Notes: generated from the sequence alone by a model not told the origin. DNA of 64,000 nt from Palsa-189 sp963803735 (GCA_963803735.1 CAWDNV010000001.1:561816-625815); one strand, 5' to 3'; numbered from the stretch's first letter, positions 26,259 to 35,423 are shown. Made by a program: numbers and translations.

Positions 26259-26819
26259 TCAATTCCCTCGACGTTTGAGGTTCATTCGCGTTCCGTCGAT
26301 TGCTGCCGTGCTTCGGACGTTGGAGTTTGCGGCTCCCCCGATAACCGCTGCATTCGGATCGCGATGGCGCACATTGTCGGCTAACGGCGAGGCAGGCGGA
26401 ATCGCACCACCTGGCCGAACCGGGAGCGCTCGGTAAATCGCTTCGTTCTGTGCTGATCCGCGGCCTTGAGTCGTACCTGGCTGCGTGGCAGAGCTTGGAC
26501 GAAAATTGGCAGGATTTCCCGCCGCAGCGAGCGTTTGACGCCCAGCAACTTGCCCTGGACGAGTTGAGTTGTTCGCTACCGCCTTGGTGCTGGGGAGACT
26601 CTTTGTAGCGCGGCGGCGCTCGTGTGTTTCGCCGGTTGCCTTGGTGTCTCTTTGGGGGGCGCTATCGCCAGTCGGACGATTGGTTTGAGCATTAACTGCC
26701 TTCGGCATGCCCTCGGAAGCGGTTTGATTTTGTGCTGGATTGGCTGGAGCCGCGTACAGCACTCCGTTCACTAAACGAGCATTAATCATCGTCAGGAGAA
26801 GCAGACAGATGGTCTTCAT
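26259..26819 (-). CDS. Secreted, disordered protein inside the RND operon, unknown
   Basis: A 186-residue protein with a signal peptide (LLLLTMINARLVNGVLYAA). The rest is low-complexity, rich in Ala, Asn, Gln, Thr and Arg (NQTASEGMPKAVNAQTNRPT), without Cys and with little predicted core. It starts in a four-base overlap with the RND gene and ends four bases before the channel gene, so it belongs to the operon. The C-terminal part (NVRHRDPNAAVIGGAANSN) looks slightly more conserved in character. Function unknown; a periplasmic accessory of the pump is a guess. Confidence 0.6.
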   Translation of the reverse strand: MKTICLLLLTMINARLVNGVLYAAPANPAQNQTASEGMPKAVNAQTNRPTGDSAPQRDTKATGETHERRRATKSLPSTKAVANNSTRPGQVAGRQTLAAAGNPANFRPSSATQPGTTQGRGSAQNEAIYRALPVRPGGAIPPASPLADNVRHRDPNAAVIGGAANSNVRSTAAIDGTRMNLKRRGN

Positions 26820-29800
26820 TTCGATTCCCCAGAGTGCAAGGCATGGTCACCGCCAAGAAAAATCATCATGGTTGGCGGCACCGCCAGCAGCAGCATGATC
26901 GGGCCCACCAACATGCCTCCCACAATTACCGTTGCTAAAGGACGCTGCACCTGACTACCGATACCCGTCGATATGGCCGCAGGCAACAGGCCGAGGCAGG
27001 CCGAAAGAGCTGTCATCAATAAGGCGCGCATCCGCGTGGACGCGGCTCGATACATGGCGTCTACAGGTGGATATCCCTGAGCCCTTTCCTGGTTATAAAA
27101 CGTAATCATAAGGATTCCGTTCATGACCGATACACCGAAGAGCGAGACAAAGCCGATGGCGGCCGAGATGCTGAAGTTCAGGCCGGAGATGTAGAGAGCG
27201 AGGATACCCCCAACCACCGCGACGGGGATTCCGGCGAGCGCTAAAAGGCTATCGCGCACATTGTTAAACAGGCTATAAAGCAGCCCCATAACCAAAACGA
27301 GACTGATTGGCACGATAATCTCCAGGCGTTGCTTGGCTTCCTGGAGATCTCCGAACTCACCTGCCCACACGAGCCGGTATCCGGAAGGCACTTTGACGTT
27401 CTTAGCGATTCGCTCTTGGGCTTCCTGCACCGTGCTCGCTAGATCGCGTCCGCGGACGCTGAATTTCACGGGGATGAAGCGCTGCATGCTTTCGTGATAA
27501 ATCCAGGACGCGCCTGTATCCAGGCTGAGGGTTGCCAGTTCTTTCAATGGTATGTAGGCGTTCCGTCCCTCGTTTGTCTGATATGCGACTTTGATGTTAG
27601 CGATTTTCTCGATGCTTTCACGGTATTCAGGCGTATAGCGGACGGCGAGCTCGAACTGCCGGTCGCCTTCCAGGACGGAGGTCGCCACGGCCCCACCCAT
27701 GGCCGCCTGAATGATCGAGTTCACATCGCCTGAATTGAGCCCGTAACGCGCAGCCTTGGCGCGATCGATTTTTATATTTAGGTTCGGCTGTCCAAGAACA
27801 GGGAAGATACCCAGGTCAGCGATCCCGCGAACCTGGCTCATTTGGTTGCGAATCTGCTCGGCGATGCTCGTTATATTTTGGAGATTTGGGCCGACAATCT
27901 TTACCGAATTAGAGCCTTTAACTCCCGAAATTGCCTCCTCGACGTTGTCCTTGATGTATTGGGAAAAGTTGAAATTGATGCCTGGCAGTTCATTGGTAAA
28001 TTCCTTTTGAATTTGATCCGTCAACCTCTCCTTCGTCATGCCTCTCGGCCATTCGTCAAATGGCTTCAGCGGAGCAAATAACTCTACGTTCGAGAATGGC
28101 GCGGCGTCGCTGCCGTCGTCCGGCCGTCCGTGCTGAGAAACCACGGTGATGACCTCGGGATGTCGCAGTAGAATCTCGCGCATTTTCCTGGAAGCTGCCT
28201 CCCCATCTTGTAGAGAGAGCGTGATCGGCATGGAAGCACGAATCCAGAAATTGCCTTCTTCCAGCTGAGGGAGAAACTCGCTGCCGAGCCGCGGTGCGAT
28301 CAAAAAGAAAGTCGCTAGAATAATGGCAAGTTCGATTGCTACCAGCAGTACACGACGCCTCAGCGCAAAGCGCAGGGCCGGAGTGTACAGACGATGCAGC
28401 ACTCGGACGGCGATCGTCTCCGTTTCTCTTACATGCTGAGGAAGCAACACGGAGGCAAGCGGCGGCGTAATCGTGAACGTCGCGATCAAAGCGCCCGCCA
28501 GTGCGTATCCGTAAGTGCGCGCCATCGGGCCGAAGATTTGGCCCTCGACGCCCTGCATGGTGAACAGTGGCACGAAGCCGGCGACGGTGATCAGGGCAGA
28601 GAAGAGAACTGCTTTATCGACCTGCATGGCGCTGATGAGAATCAGCCGCAAACGATCCGTCCACACTTGAGGTTCCGCTGAATTCTCCTGAGTTCGCGTC
28701 GGGTCAGCCCCCCAGTACCCGCCGGAGAGACGCTCCAGTAGAGAATCTTTCTCTCCCTGATCCCGTTGGAGATTTCGGAAGACGTTCTCAACCAGGATTA
28801 CGGCCGAATCCACGATGATGCCGAAATCGACTGCCCCGACCGACAGCAGGTTTGCGCTTTCACCGCGAATGACGAGGAGAATCGTGGCGAAGAACAGCGC
28901 GAAAGGTATGTTCAAACCAACAATGATTGCGCTGCGGAGATTCCCCAGGAAAATCCACTGGATCAGGAAAACCAGGATGAATCCGAAGATGAGGTTGTGC
29001 AAGACAGTCTGGGTCGTGACCGCAATCAATGACGACCTGTCATAAAACGGAACGACCTTGACGCCCGGCGGTAGGCTTCCGTCGTGATTGAGATTGTTAA
29101 TCGCCGCTTCGACCTTCGGAATCATCTCAGCGGTTTTTTCCGTTCGCCTCTGCACCACGATCGCGCCCACCACATCGTCCTGCCTGTCGCGGCCCAGAAC
29201 GCCTAATCTGGGCCGATAGCCAACCGATACCTTGCCGATATCTTTTACAAGAACGGGAACCCCATTGTTTTGGTTGAGAACGACGTTTTCGATGTCGCCG
29301 ACCCTGTAGCCTTGGGTTAGGTCGTCGCTCCCCCCGTCGTCGATGAGACCGATACCCCGGATGTTGATGGATTGCTGACCGATCGAGATTTCACGTCCGC
29401 CAACGTTGATGTTCGCGTTCCCCAGCGCCGTCAGAACTTGCGGCACCGTAACGTTGTAGGCCTCCAGCTTGTGAGGATCGACCTCGACTTGGAATTCCTT
29501 GCTAGGGCCGCCCCAACTATTGACAGCTGCAATCCCGGGAATGGTTAACAGCCGCCGCGCTACAATCCAGTCCTGCACCGTGCGCAGATTCGTAATTCCA
29601 AAGTGCGGCGGGCCCACAACCTGGTAGCGATAAATTTCGCCCGTCGAGCTGTTCGCCTGGATGGTTGGCACGAGATTTCCGGGCAGGCTTACGTTCTGTT
29701 GCATCGCAATTGATGCCTGCGAGAAAGCGAAGTAATAATCGACACCATATTTGAAGGTGACGCGCACGAACGAAAGTCCGTAAAACGAGGTGGAGCGAAT

Positions 29801-30043
29801 GATGTCGACACCCGGCGTGGAGTACAGTCCGATTTCCATCGGGAGCGTGTAATAACGCTCCATCTCTTCCGCGGAAAGCCCAGGTGCCTGCGCCGTGATC
29901 TCCAGGATCACTGGAGTGGGATTCGGATAAGCTTCGATGTTGAGCATCTTGAACGCAATGAAACCGCCGCCCACAAAAAGGACGAGCCCCGCTACCACCA
30001 CCGCGCGGCGGCTCAGGCAAAACGCTACGAGAGACTTGAACAT
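26816..30043 (-). CDS. HME-RND efflux pump inner-membrane subunit (CusA/CzcA family), second system
   Basis: A 1075-residue RND pump. The N-terminal family motif is IEAYPNPTPVILEITAQAPG. The TM4 region DFGIIVDSAVILVENVFRNL carries the proton-relay acid. The C-terminal half has PISLVLVMGLLYSLFNNVRD and VSLFGVSVMNGILMITFYNQ. It is clearly different in sequence from the pump at 16250, so it is not a recent duplicate. It lies between the adaptor and the small secreted protein. Metal specificity cannot be read. Confidence 0.93.
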   Translation of the reverse strand: MFKSLVAFCLSRRAVVVAGLVLFVGGGFIAFKMLNIEAYPNPTPVILEITAQAPGLSAEEMERYYTLPMEIGLYSTPGVDIIRSTSFYGLSFVRVTFKYGVDYYFAFSQASIAMQQNVSLPGNLVPTIQANSSTGEIYRYQVVGPPHFGITNLRTVQDWIVARRLLTIPGIAAVNSWGGPSKEFQVEVDPHKLEAYNVTVPQVLTALGNANINVGGREISIGQQSINIRGIGLIDDGGSDDLTQGYRVGDIENVVLNQNNGVPVLVKDIGKVSVGYRPRLGVLGRDRQDDVVGAIVVQRRTEKTAEMIPKVEAAINNLNHDGSLPPGVKVVPFYDRSSLIAVTTQTVLHNLIFGFILVFLIQWIFLGNLRSAIIVGLNIPFALFFATILLVIRGESANLLSVGAVDFGIIVDSAVILVENVFRNLQRDQGEKDSLLERLSGGYWGADPTRTQENSAEPQVWTDRLRLILISAMQVDKAVLFSALITVAGFVPLFTMQGVEGQIFGPMARTYGYALAGALIATFTITPPLASVLLPQHVRETETIAVRVLHRLYTPALRFALRRRVLLVAIELAIILATFFLIAPRLGSEFLPQLEEGNFWIRASMPITLSLQDGEAASRKMREILLRHPEVITVVSQHGRPDDGSDAAPFSNVELFAPLKPFDEWPRGMTKERLTDQIQKEFTNELPGINFNFSQYIKDNVEEAISGVKGSNSVKIVGPNLQNITSIAEQIRNQMSQVRGIADLGIFPVLGQPNLNIKIDRAKAARYGLNSGDVNSIIQAAMGGAVATSVLEGDRQFELAVRYTPEYRESIEKIANIKVAYQTNEGRNAYIPLKELATLSLDTGASWIYHESMQRFIPVKFSVRGRDLASTVQEAQERIAKNVKVPSGYRLVWAGEFGDLQEAKQRLEIIVPISLVLVMGLLYSLFNNVRDSLLALAGIPVAVVGGILALYISGLNFSISAAIGFVSLFGVSVMNGILMITFYNQERAQGYPPVDAMYRAASTRMRALLMTALSACLGLLPAAISTGIGSQVQRPLATVIVGGMLVGPIMLLLAVPPTMMIFLGGDHALHSGESK

Positions 30044-30081
30044 GTTTCCTGGCCGTGATTAGAAATTGGGAACATTCGAAC

Positions 30082-31269
30082 CTACTCTGTCACCGGAGCT
30101 TGCAGCATATTGCTCAAGAATATGGCCTCATCGCTAACAACGAGTTCTCCCCGCTGCAGTCCTTCCAAAATTTGCACTTTGCCGTCTCTTCGCAGGCCGA
30201 TCTTTACAATTCTTTGCAAGAAGTGGCGGCGATCGGTCGTCACCCAGGCGGTCATCGTTCCGTCACCTTCACGGACGACGCCATTTTCCGGTATGGCGAT
30301 CGATTCCATAGGCGGCTGAAGGCGAATAACAAAATTCGCCAGCATTCCGGGATATAATTCGTTTTTGGGGTCTGATATTTCGGACCGGATCGTTACGCGA
30401 TGAGTATTCGGGTCGGCTGTCGCGTAAATTTTTGAAACCCTGCCTCTGAATACGCGATTGGGATATGCTGTTACCTGGGCCTGGACTTGCTGTCCCAATT
30501 GAAAACGCGGAATATCAGCTTCGACGACGCTCGCCAGCATCCATTTGATGGTGACGTCTGCGACTGAATAGGGCGCCGTAGCGCCTCCAGGCTGCACAAA
30601 AAATCCGGGCTGCGCATTCCTTGCCGTGATCCTTCCGGAAATTGGGCTGTGTACGACCAAGGCGGGATCAATCTTCCGCGAAGAAATCATCTGATCGATT
30701 TCGGCATCTGTCTTGCCAAAGACGCGTACTGCATCCCGCGCTGCTTTAAGCGCACCTTCGGCAGTCTGTTGATCGGAGGTCGCCTGCTCCAACTCCCGGA
30801 CGGAGACGCCGTTTGTCCCGCTTAGATTCTTCGCTCGCGAGAGTTCTTTGTTATTCAGTTCAAAGGTTGCCGCGGCGCCAATAAGGGTTGACTCGGCCTG
30901 AATGAGATCGGGGCTCTTGATCGTATAAAGAGGCTGATCCTTTTTAACGTCGTTGCCAACTTCCGCAAAAGCGTCGATGATCGTTCCTTGATACGGCGGA
31001 AAGACTTGGACCGACAGATCTTCGTCAAAGTCAATGTTGCCGACCGTATCGTTCTCGACGGGAAACGTGTAGGTCCCCACTGGTTCGATCTTGATTGCCT
31101 GTAGCTGGCTCGCCGATAGTTCCACCGTGCCTTGCTGCGGATTGTTCGGACCTGACGCTGAGGATGTTGTATTGGCCTGTGCGTCGCCGCGAGCGGAACT
31201 ACACCCGGCCGCCAAGAGCGGCAAAGCGATTAGAACCACCCAAGTGCTTTTCCAACTCGCAGCTCTCAT
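30082..31269 (-). CDS. HME-RND periplasmic adaptor lipoprotein, second system
   Basis: A 395-residue adaptor with a lipobox (LPLLAAGC). The lipoyl half-motifs are VFPPYQGTIIDAFAEVGNDV and VHSPISGRITARNAQPGFFV, enclosing a helical hairpin. A barrel domain and a terminal domain ending in GLQRGELVVSDEAIFLSNML follow. The ATG at 31269 has a perfect AGGAGG five bases upstream, which rules out the GTG two codons earlier. First gene of the second RND operon, divergent from a sensor kinase. Confidence 0.92.
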   Translation of the reverse strand: MRAASWKSTWVVLIALPLLAAGCSSARGDAQANTTSSASGPNNPQQGTVELSASQLQAIKIEPVGTYTFPVENDTVGNIDFDEDLSVQVFPPYQGTIIDAFAEVGNDVKKDQPLYTIKSPDLIQAESTLIGAAATFELNNKELSRAKNLSGTNGVSVRELEQATSDQQTAEGALKAARDAVRVFGKTDAEIDQMISSRKIDPALVVHSPISGRITARNAQPGFFVQPGGATAPYSVADVTIKWMLASVVEADIPRFQLGQQVQAQVTAYPNRVFRGRVSKIYATADPNTHRVTIRSEISDPKNELYPGMLANFVIRLQPPMESIAIPENGVVREGDGTMTAWVTTDRRHFLQRIVKIGLRRDGKVQILEGLQRGELVVSDEAIFLSNMLQAPVTE

Positions 31270-31439
31270 GCGCACCTCCTATCAATACGTTTAGCAAGAA
31301 TTCCAGTGATCGGAGTTCGATACCTTTGTGACAGGCATCGCGGGGCAAGACGTCGCCCCTCTGATTCGAAGCGGTCTTTTCGTCTAGACGCGGCTTGCCA
31401 ACTCACCATTTTGTCCGCCTGAACCCGTTGGCCTAAACC

Positions 31440-31522
31440 TATCTTGCGGGTTGGGGGCTGTATCTTTGGGCTGGGCACCGTATCTTCTGGCCGTTTCGAC
31501 CTATCTTTTGACCGTGGGGATG
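31440..31522 (+). repeat. Four tandem 20-21 bp direct repeats beginning TATCTT
   Basis: TATCTT recurs at 31440, 31461, 31481 and 31502, that is at 21, 20 and 21 bp, two turns of the helix. Sequence after each start is similar (consensus TATCTTytGgccG). The array lies 40-120 bases upstream of the kinase gene at 31563 and 170-250 bases from the divergent RND operon. Helically phased direct repeats in a divergent control region suggest an array of regulator sites, perhaps for the LuxR-type regulator encoded at 32956. Confidence 0.55.
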
Positions 31523-31562
31523 GCTTGCCGGCGCGAGTTGCGGCAATATCGCCCTAAGGGAC

Positions 31563-32963
31563 ATGGACTTTTCCTCGATCTATTCGCGAAAGAATCGGCT
31601 GCCATTCTTGATTGCCGGGGCAGTCTTGATCGCACTTATCGCGACCGTTGATTGGCTCACAAAGCCCTACATATCGATCGGCTTTTTGTATCTTTTCCCA
31701 ATCATGATGATTGCCGGATTCCTGCCGCGTTGGCAGATCGTGGTAATTGCCTTGTGTTGTGCGGTCCTTCAGGAGTTGTTCAGTGAACTTCCATCGGGCG
31801 AAGCCATCACAAGGTTGCTCATGGCTTCTGCTGGATTCGTTGGAACGGGGCTGTTTATTTCCGAAATCATTCACAGTCGGCAGATGGCGCTGGAGCACGT
31901 GGCGGAAGTCGACACTCATACGAAACTCCGTCACGACGCCGAAGAGCAGCTTCGTATTCTGGTGGATAGTAGCCCAGCCGCCATTATGACTATCGATGGG
32001 GCGGGTCAGATTTTGCTCGCAAACGAAGCCGCGCATAATCTCTTCGCGGCTGAAGACGCCGCCCTGGCGGGTCGGTCGATCAAAGAATTTGTCCCCGCAC
32101 TTCAAATGGCAGTCCAAACTCAGCGACCCACGCAGTTCCGCACGGAACTTAGATGCCGCGGCAGGCGCACCAATGGAGAAGCGTTCCTCGCGGCGGTTTG
32201 GTTTTCGACTTACACGACGATCCACGGCACGCGCTTGGCGGCAATTATTGTTGATCTTTCCGAAGACCTGCGAGACCGGGAAGATCTAAGTCTTGATCAC
32301 CTGCTCAAGAATACAAAAATCCTTATGGGCGCAGTGGCACACGAGATTCGCAATATTTGTGGTGCCACTTTGGCCGTCTATAAAAATCTTTCGCGCCTGC
32401 CCGATTTGCAGAATAACGAAGACTTTCATGCTCTCGGTAGCCTGATTGCGGGCCTCGAAAAGCTTTCGGATATGGAACTCCTGCCGCCGTCGAGCCACAT
32501 GGGCGCGTCAATTGACCTCGGCAGTGTGCTTGATGAACTCCGCGTACTCATCGAGCCCGCCTATCATGAAGCCGGATGCGAAATTACCTGGCGATTACAA
32601 GATCACCTACCTCTGGTGTTTGGAGATCGCTACGGATTGCAGCAGGTTTTCCTCAACCTTGCCCGCAATAGCCAGCGCGCAATGGACTCTGCGGAACAGA
32701 GGCGTCTGACGATCAGCACCGAATTGCAAGACCACACAGTTGTGATCCGATTCGAGGATACAGGCGTGGGGATCGCTTCACCTTATGGGTTATTCAAGCC
32801 TTTCCAGCCGGGTGCCAATGCCACGGGGTTGGGTCTGTATGTCTCTCGCGCGATCCTACGTACTTTCGGAGGCGAACTCAACTTTGAGCCCCGGAGTCAG
32901 GGTTGTTGCTTTGCCGTGAATCTGGCTACAGTCGCGGACTGGAAAGGATCGCACGATGAGTAA
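31563..32963 (+). CDS. PAS-domain sensor histidine kinase
   Basis: A 466-residue kinase. Three or four N-terminal membrane helices (residues 13-105) lead to a PAS domain (about 127-240, LRILVDSSPAAIMTIDGAGQ). The H-box is GAVAHEIRNICGATLAVYKN and the ATPase domain has QQVFLNLARNSQRAM, FEDTGVGI and GLGLYVSRAILRTFGG. This is a HisKA-like kinase, unlike the HisKA_3 kinase of the first module, yet it pairs with a LuxR-type regulator overlapping its last eight bases. The divergent RND operon is a likely target. Confidence 0.9.
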   Translation: MDFSSIYSRKNRLPFLIAGAVLIALIATVDWLTKPYISIGFLYLFPIMMIAGFLPRWQIVVIALCCAVLQELFSELPSGEAITRLLMASAGFVGTGLFISEIIHSRQMALEHVAEVDTHTKLRHDAEEQLRILVDSSPAAIMTIDGAGQILLANEAAHNLFAAEDAALAGRSIKEFVPALQMAVQTQRPTQFRTELRCRGRRTNGEAFLAAVWFSTYTTIHGTRLAAIIVDLSEDLRDREDLSLDHLLKNTKILMGAVAHEIRNICGATLAVYKNLSRLPDLQNNEDFHALGSLIAGLEKLSDMELLPPSSHMGASIDLGSVLDELRVLIEPAYHEAGCEITWRLQDHLPLVFGDRYGLQQVFLNLARNSQRAMDSAEQRRLTISTELQDHTVVIRFEDTGVGIASPYGLFKPFQPGANATGLGLYVSRAILRTFGGELNFEPRSQGCCFAVNLATVADWKGSHDE

Positions 32964-33612
32964 GACCGCCCCGAGGGCCGTCCGCATTCTTCTCATCGAT
33001 GATCATGCGCTATTTCGCGAAAGTGTGGCTCGCCTGCTGGACGCTGAGCCTGGATTCGAAGTGGTAGGGGACTGCAGCTCCAGCGCAGACGCGCTACGAA
33101 TTCTGAAGTCACGTGAAGTCGATATGATTCTTTTAGATCTCGATCTGGGCACAGAACGGGGGTCAGACCTGCTCGAGAAGCTTAGGGCCGAATCGTTCAC
33201 CGGAAAAGTTCTCCTGGTAACTGCCGGCGTGAATCAAAGCGAAGTTCCAAACCTGATTCGGAAGGGCATCTCGGGCATATTCATGAAGCATGGTTCGCCG
33301 GCATTGTTAATTAAAGGAATCCGGGAAGCAATGGAAGGCAGAGCGATTTTCGAACAGGATATGCTTCGGCGGTCTCTCGAAACTGACGAGCAGTCCGAGG
33401 CCCGGCAGGGAACGGATAGGCTAAGCGAACGAGAACGGCAAGTCCTTTCGTTTATTCTTGAAGGCCTGGGCAACAAGCAGATCGCCGATCGGCTACAGAT
33501 TTCGGAGAGCGCAGTCAAAGCCAGTTTGCAGCAACTCTTCGCTAAGACTGGTGTGAGGACGCGAAGCCAATTGGTGCGCATTGCTTTGGAGCAATTCCGG
33601 AACCAGCTGTAG
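32956..33612 (+). CDS. Response regulator, LuxR/FixJ type
   Basis: A 218-residue regulator. The receiver domain has LIDDHALFRESV and phospho-acceptor Asp in MILLDLDLG. The Thr and Lys positions appear in LLVTAGV and IFMKHGS. The C-terminal HTH is LSERERQVLSFILEGLGNKQ with RLQISESAVKASLQQLFAKT. It overlaps the kinase gene by eight bases. It is the best candidate to bind the phased TATCTT repeats upstream of the kinase, but that is inference. Confidence 0.92.
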   Translation: MSKTAPRAVRILLIDDHALFRESVARLLDAEPGFEVVGDCSSSADALRILKSREVDMILLDLDLGTERGSDLLEKLRAESFTGKVLLVTAGVNQSEVPNLIRKGISGIFMKHGSPALLIKGIREAMEGRAIFEQDMLRRSLETDEQSEARQGTDRLSERERQVLSFILEGLGNKQIADRLQISESAVKASLQQLFAKTGVRTRSQLVRIALEQFRNQL

Positions 33613-33681
33613 CGTTGGGCTTATCCTTCGTAATACCCTGTCGCACCTGCAGGTTAAATCGGTGTAAACCTCGGTTTTTTC

Positions 33682-33692
33682 GTTAATTTAAC
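33682..33692. promoter_or_regulatory. Perfect inverted repeat upstream of the membrane-protein pair
   Basis: GTTAA-T-TTAAC is a perfect 11-bp palindrome about 85 bases upstream of the first small membrane protein. It could be an operator. A T6 run just before it (33675-33680) follows only a weak hairpin, so I do not call a terminator. Confidence 0.3.
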
Positions 33693-33777
33693 ACTCGACA
33701 GCCGTCGTCTGCTGGATGATACTCCCGCTCCAAGAGCAGTTGCCCGTAGGGAGCCGGTGTTCCGGCGGGAGGCTTCG

Positions 33778-34263
33778 ATGGTTTCCCAAATTGGCGAAGC
33801 GTTGCAGAGCAACTCGGTCATCATCACGCTTAATAGCGTGGGTTGGATGGCTGCAGGTCTCGAGATCATCCATTACTTCGGCATGTTCGTGTTGGTGGGT
33901 TCCATCGCGATGGTGGACTTGCGCGTAATCGGTATCGCGGGGCAGCAGCAGAGCGCCACTAAACTCGCGCAGAGACTCTTTCCCTGGATGTGGGCTGGCT
34001 TGGCATTAAATTTTCTTTCGGGATTTGTCATGTTCGCCGGCATTGCGGCTTCCTATCTTCCTGACCCGACTTTTCATCTGAAAATGTGGGTCGTTCTCGC
34101 GGCGGTGGTATTTGGGATCATTGTCCAATGGAAGGTGCCGGCGTGGGACAAATCGCCCGCAATGCCTATAAGCGCCAAACTCATAGCCACAGTTTCATTG
34201 CTTCTATGGGTGGGGGCGATTCTGGCAGGGAACGAGCTGCCGGCCCTTTCAGGATTGGGCTAG
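33778..34263 (+). CDS. Small polytopic membrane protein (DUF6644-like), copy 1
   Basis: A 161-residue protein with four or five membrane helices. The first contains a His in a helix (LEIIHYFGMFVLVGSIAMVD). Later ones are LALNFLSGFVMFAGIAASYL and WVVLAAVVFGIIVQWKVPAW. It resembles a family of small bacterial membrane proteins I know only as a domain of unknown function; the family label is tentative. The start at 33778 has GGGAGG five bases upstream. The next gene encodes a related protein. Confidence 0.65.
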   Translation: MVSQIGEALQSNSVIITLNSVGWMAAGLEIIHYFGMFVLVGSIAMVDLRVIGIAGQQQSATKLAQRLFPWMWAGLALNFLSGFVMFAGIAASYLPDPTFHLKMWVVLAAVVFGIIVQWKVPAWDKSPAMPISAKLIATVSLLLWVGAILAGNELPALSGLG

Positions 34264-34333
34264 ATTCGAATAAGTGACTGACAGGCGATAGCGCGCCACG
34301 AAAGTTCCCGCAAGCACTTAAAGGAGGTCTACG

Positions 34334-34825
34334 GTGACGGATAGTTCAGTGGTAACGTTTGGCAACTGGCTACAGCACCAGTCGTTTGCTTTGTCCGTTG
34401 CAACCTCCGATTGGGCCTACCCGTTTGTTCAGGCGACTCATTTTACGGGCCTCTCTTTATGGGTTGGAACTACTGTGGCTACTGACCTAAGCTTGATGGG
34501 CATGGGCAACCAGTATCAGTCGCCCTTGCAACTCTTCAATGCGTTATTTGTCTGGAACTGGATCGGTTTTTGCATTGCCGTTCTCGGAGGATTCCTGCTT
34601 TTCTCGGCTGCCGCAGCTACCTATGTGATTAATCCGGCCTTTCTCACCAAGCTGGGCTTTCTGATTCCAGTGGCGCTCATATTGCACATCGTGATACAGA
34701 CAAAAATGCGCGAGTGGGGTCAGCAACCCACTATGCCGCGGGTCGCTAAGATCGCAGGCTCGGTTGAGTTATTGTTTTGGATTTTGGTCGTCACCGCGGC
34801 AGTCTCTATTCCCTACTTTGGATGA
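34334..34825 (+). CDS. Small polytopic membrane protein (DUF6644-like), copy 2
   Basis: A 163-residue protein of the same layout as its upstream neighbour. A His in the first helix (FVQATHFTGLSLWVGTTVAT) is followed by VWNWIGFCIAVLGGFLLFSA and an IVIQTKMREW segment matching IIVQWKVPAW of copy 1. The conserved helix His could bind heme or a metal. GTG start with AAAGGAGG upstream. The pair probably forms one operon, 70 bases apart, possibly a heteromer. Confidence 0.65.
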   Translation: MTDSSVVTFGNWLQHQSFALSVATSDWAYPFVQATHFTGLSLWVGTTVATDLSLMGMGNQYQSPLQLFNALFVWNWIGFCIAVLGGFLLFSAAAATYVINPAFLTKLGFLIPVALILHIVIQTKMREWGQQPTMPRVAKIAGSVELLFWILVVTAAVSIPYFG

Positions 34826-34863
34826 TCAAGCCTAAATCGCCTTCTTTGCAAGACACGGTATTC

Positions 34864-34884
34864 AAGCCGAGAACGAATCGGCTT
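34864..34884. other. Stem-loop between convergent membrane-protein genes
   Basis: AAGCCGA and TCGGCTT form a perfect 7-bp stem around a 7-base loop, about 40 bases after the stop of copy 2 and between convergent genes. There is no T-run on either side, so it may be an RNA-stabilising or processing hairpin rather than an intrinsic terminator. Confidence 0.35.
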
Positions 34885-34957
34885 AACCCAGCAGAAGAGA
34901 GCTAGTCTTGAGAAACGAGGTCGGGCGCTCTTTAGGAAAAGGCGGCGAAGGCACTAT

Positions 34958-35233
34958 TTATGCGTGACTTGGCGCCCTGCGCGTGAAAAACATCCACAAG
35001 ATTAACAAGACGCCGAGAAACAGAATCAAATGACCGGCCGTCGAGGTGCTCGTAGCGAGTCCCAACCCGGCCACCAGGGAAGCAACCGAAAAGGTGGCTA
35101 CCAGCGACGTCACGCAGCCCCACCAAATCAGCCCAAGCGTGCCATTTGGTTTCTTCGCCCAGAGCACACTTGGAACGCCCAGAATAATCACTAAGAAATC
35201 GATTACGGCACATATGCTGAGCACGATCGTCAT
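34958..35233 (-). CDS. Small three-helix membrane protein, unknown
   Basis: A 91-residue protein of almost only hydrophobic helices (VLSICAVIDFLVIILGVPSV, a middle WWGCVTSLVATFSVASLVAG and a last HLILFLGVLLILWMFFTR). GGAGGA lies four bases before the ATG, supporting real translation. An overlapping frame (34932-35213) is its shadow. No family recognised. It is separated from the TonB receptor gene by about 190 bases. Confidence 0.6.
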   Translation of the reverse strand: MTIVLSICAVIDFLVIILGVPSVLWAKKPNGTLGLIWWGCVTSLVATFSVASLVAGLGLATSTSTAGHLILFLGVLLILWMFFTRRAPSHA

Positions 35234-35423
35234 ATGTCCTCCGACTTCAGCATATCGTTCGGCGGGTGGGATTATGTACTGCGTTACTCAGGAATCAGAG
35301 TTAAATCGAGGTTAAGACTCACCGGCGTTTTGCACTCCCGGACGGCAAAATGCGACGGACACCGAGTTGTTTGCTCTGAAGTCGCCAAAACCTGACAGCA
35401 TAGCTGCGGCTGAATCTTCTGAA

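Noticed and set aside
31321..31326. TACCTT near 31321 as a fifth member of the TATCTT array
   Set aside because: It is 119 bp from the nearest repeat, out of helical phase, and lacks the rest of the unit.
34864..34884. Stem-loop as a rho-independent terminator
   Set aside because: Good stem, but no T-run on either strand; kept only as a stem-loop.
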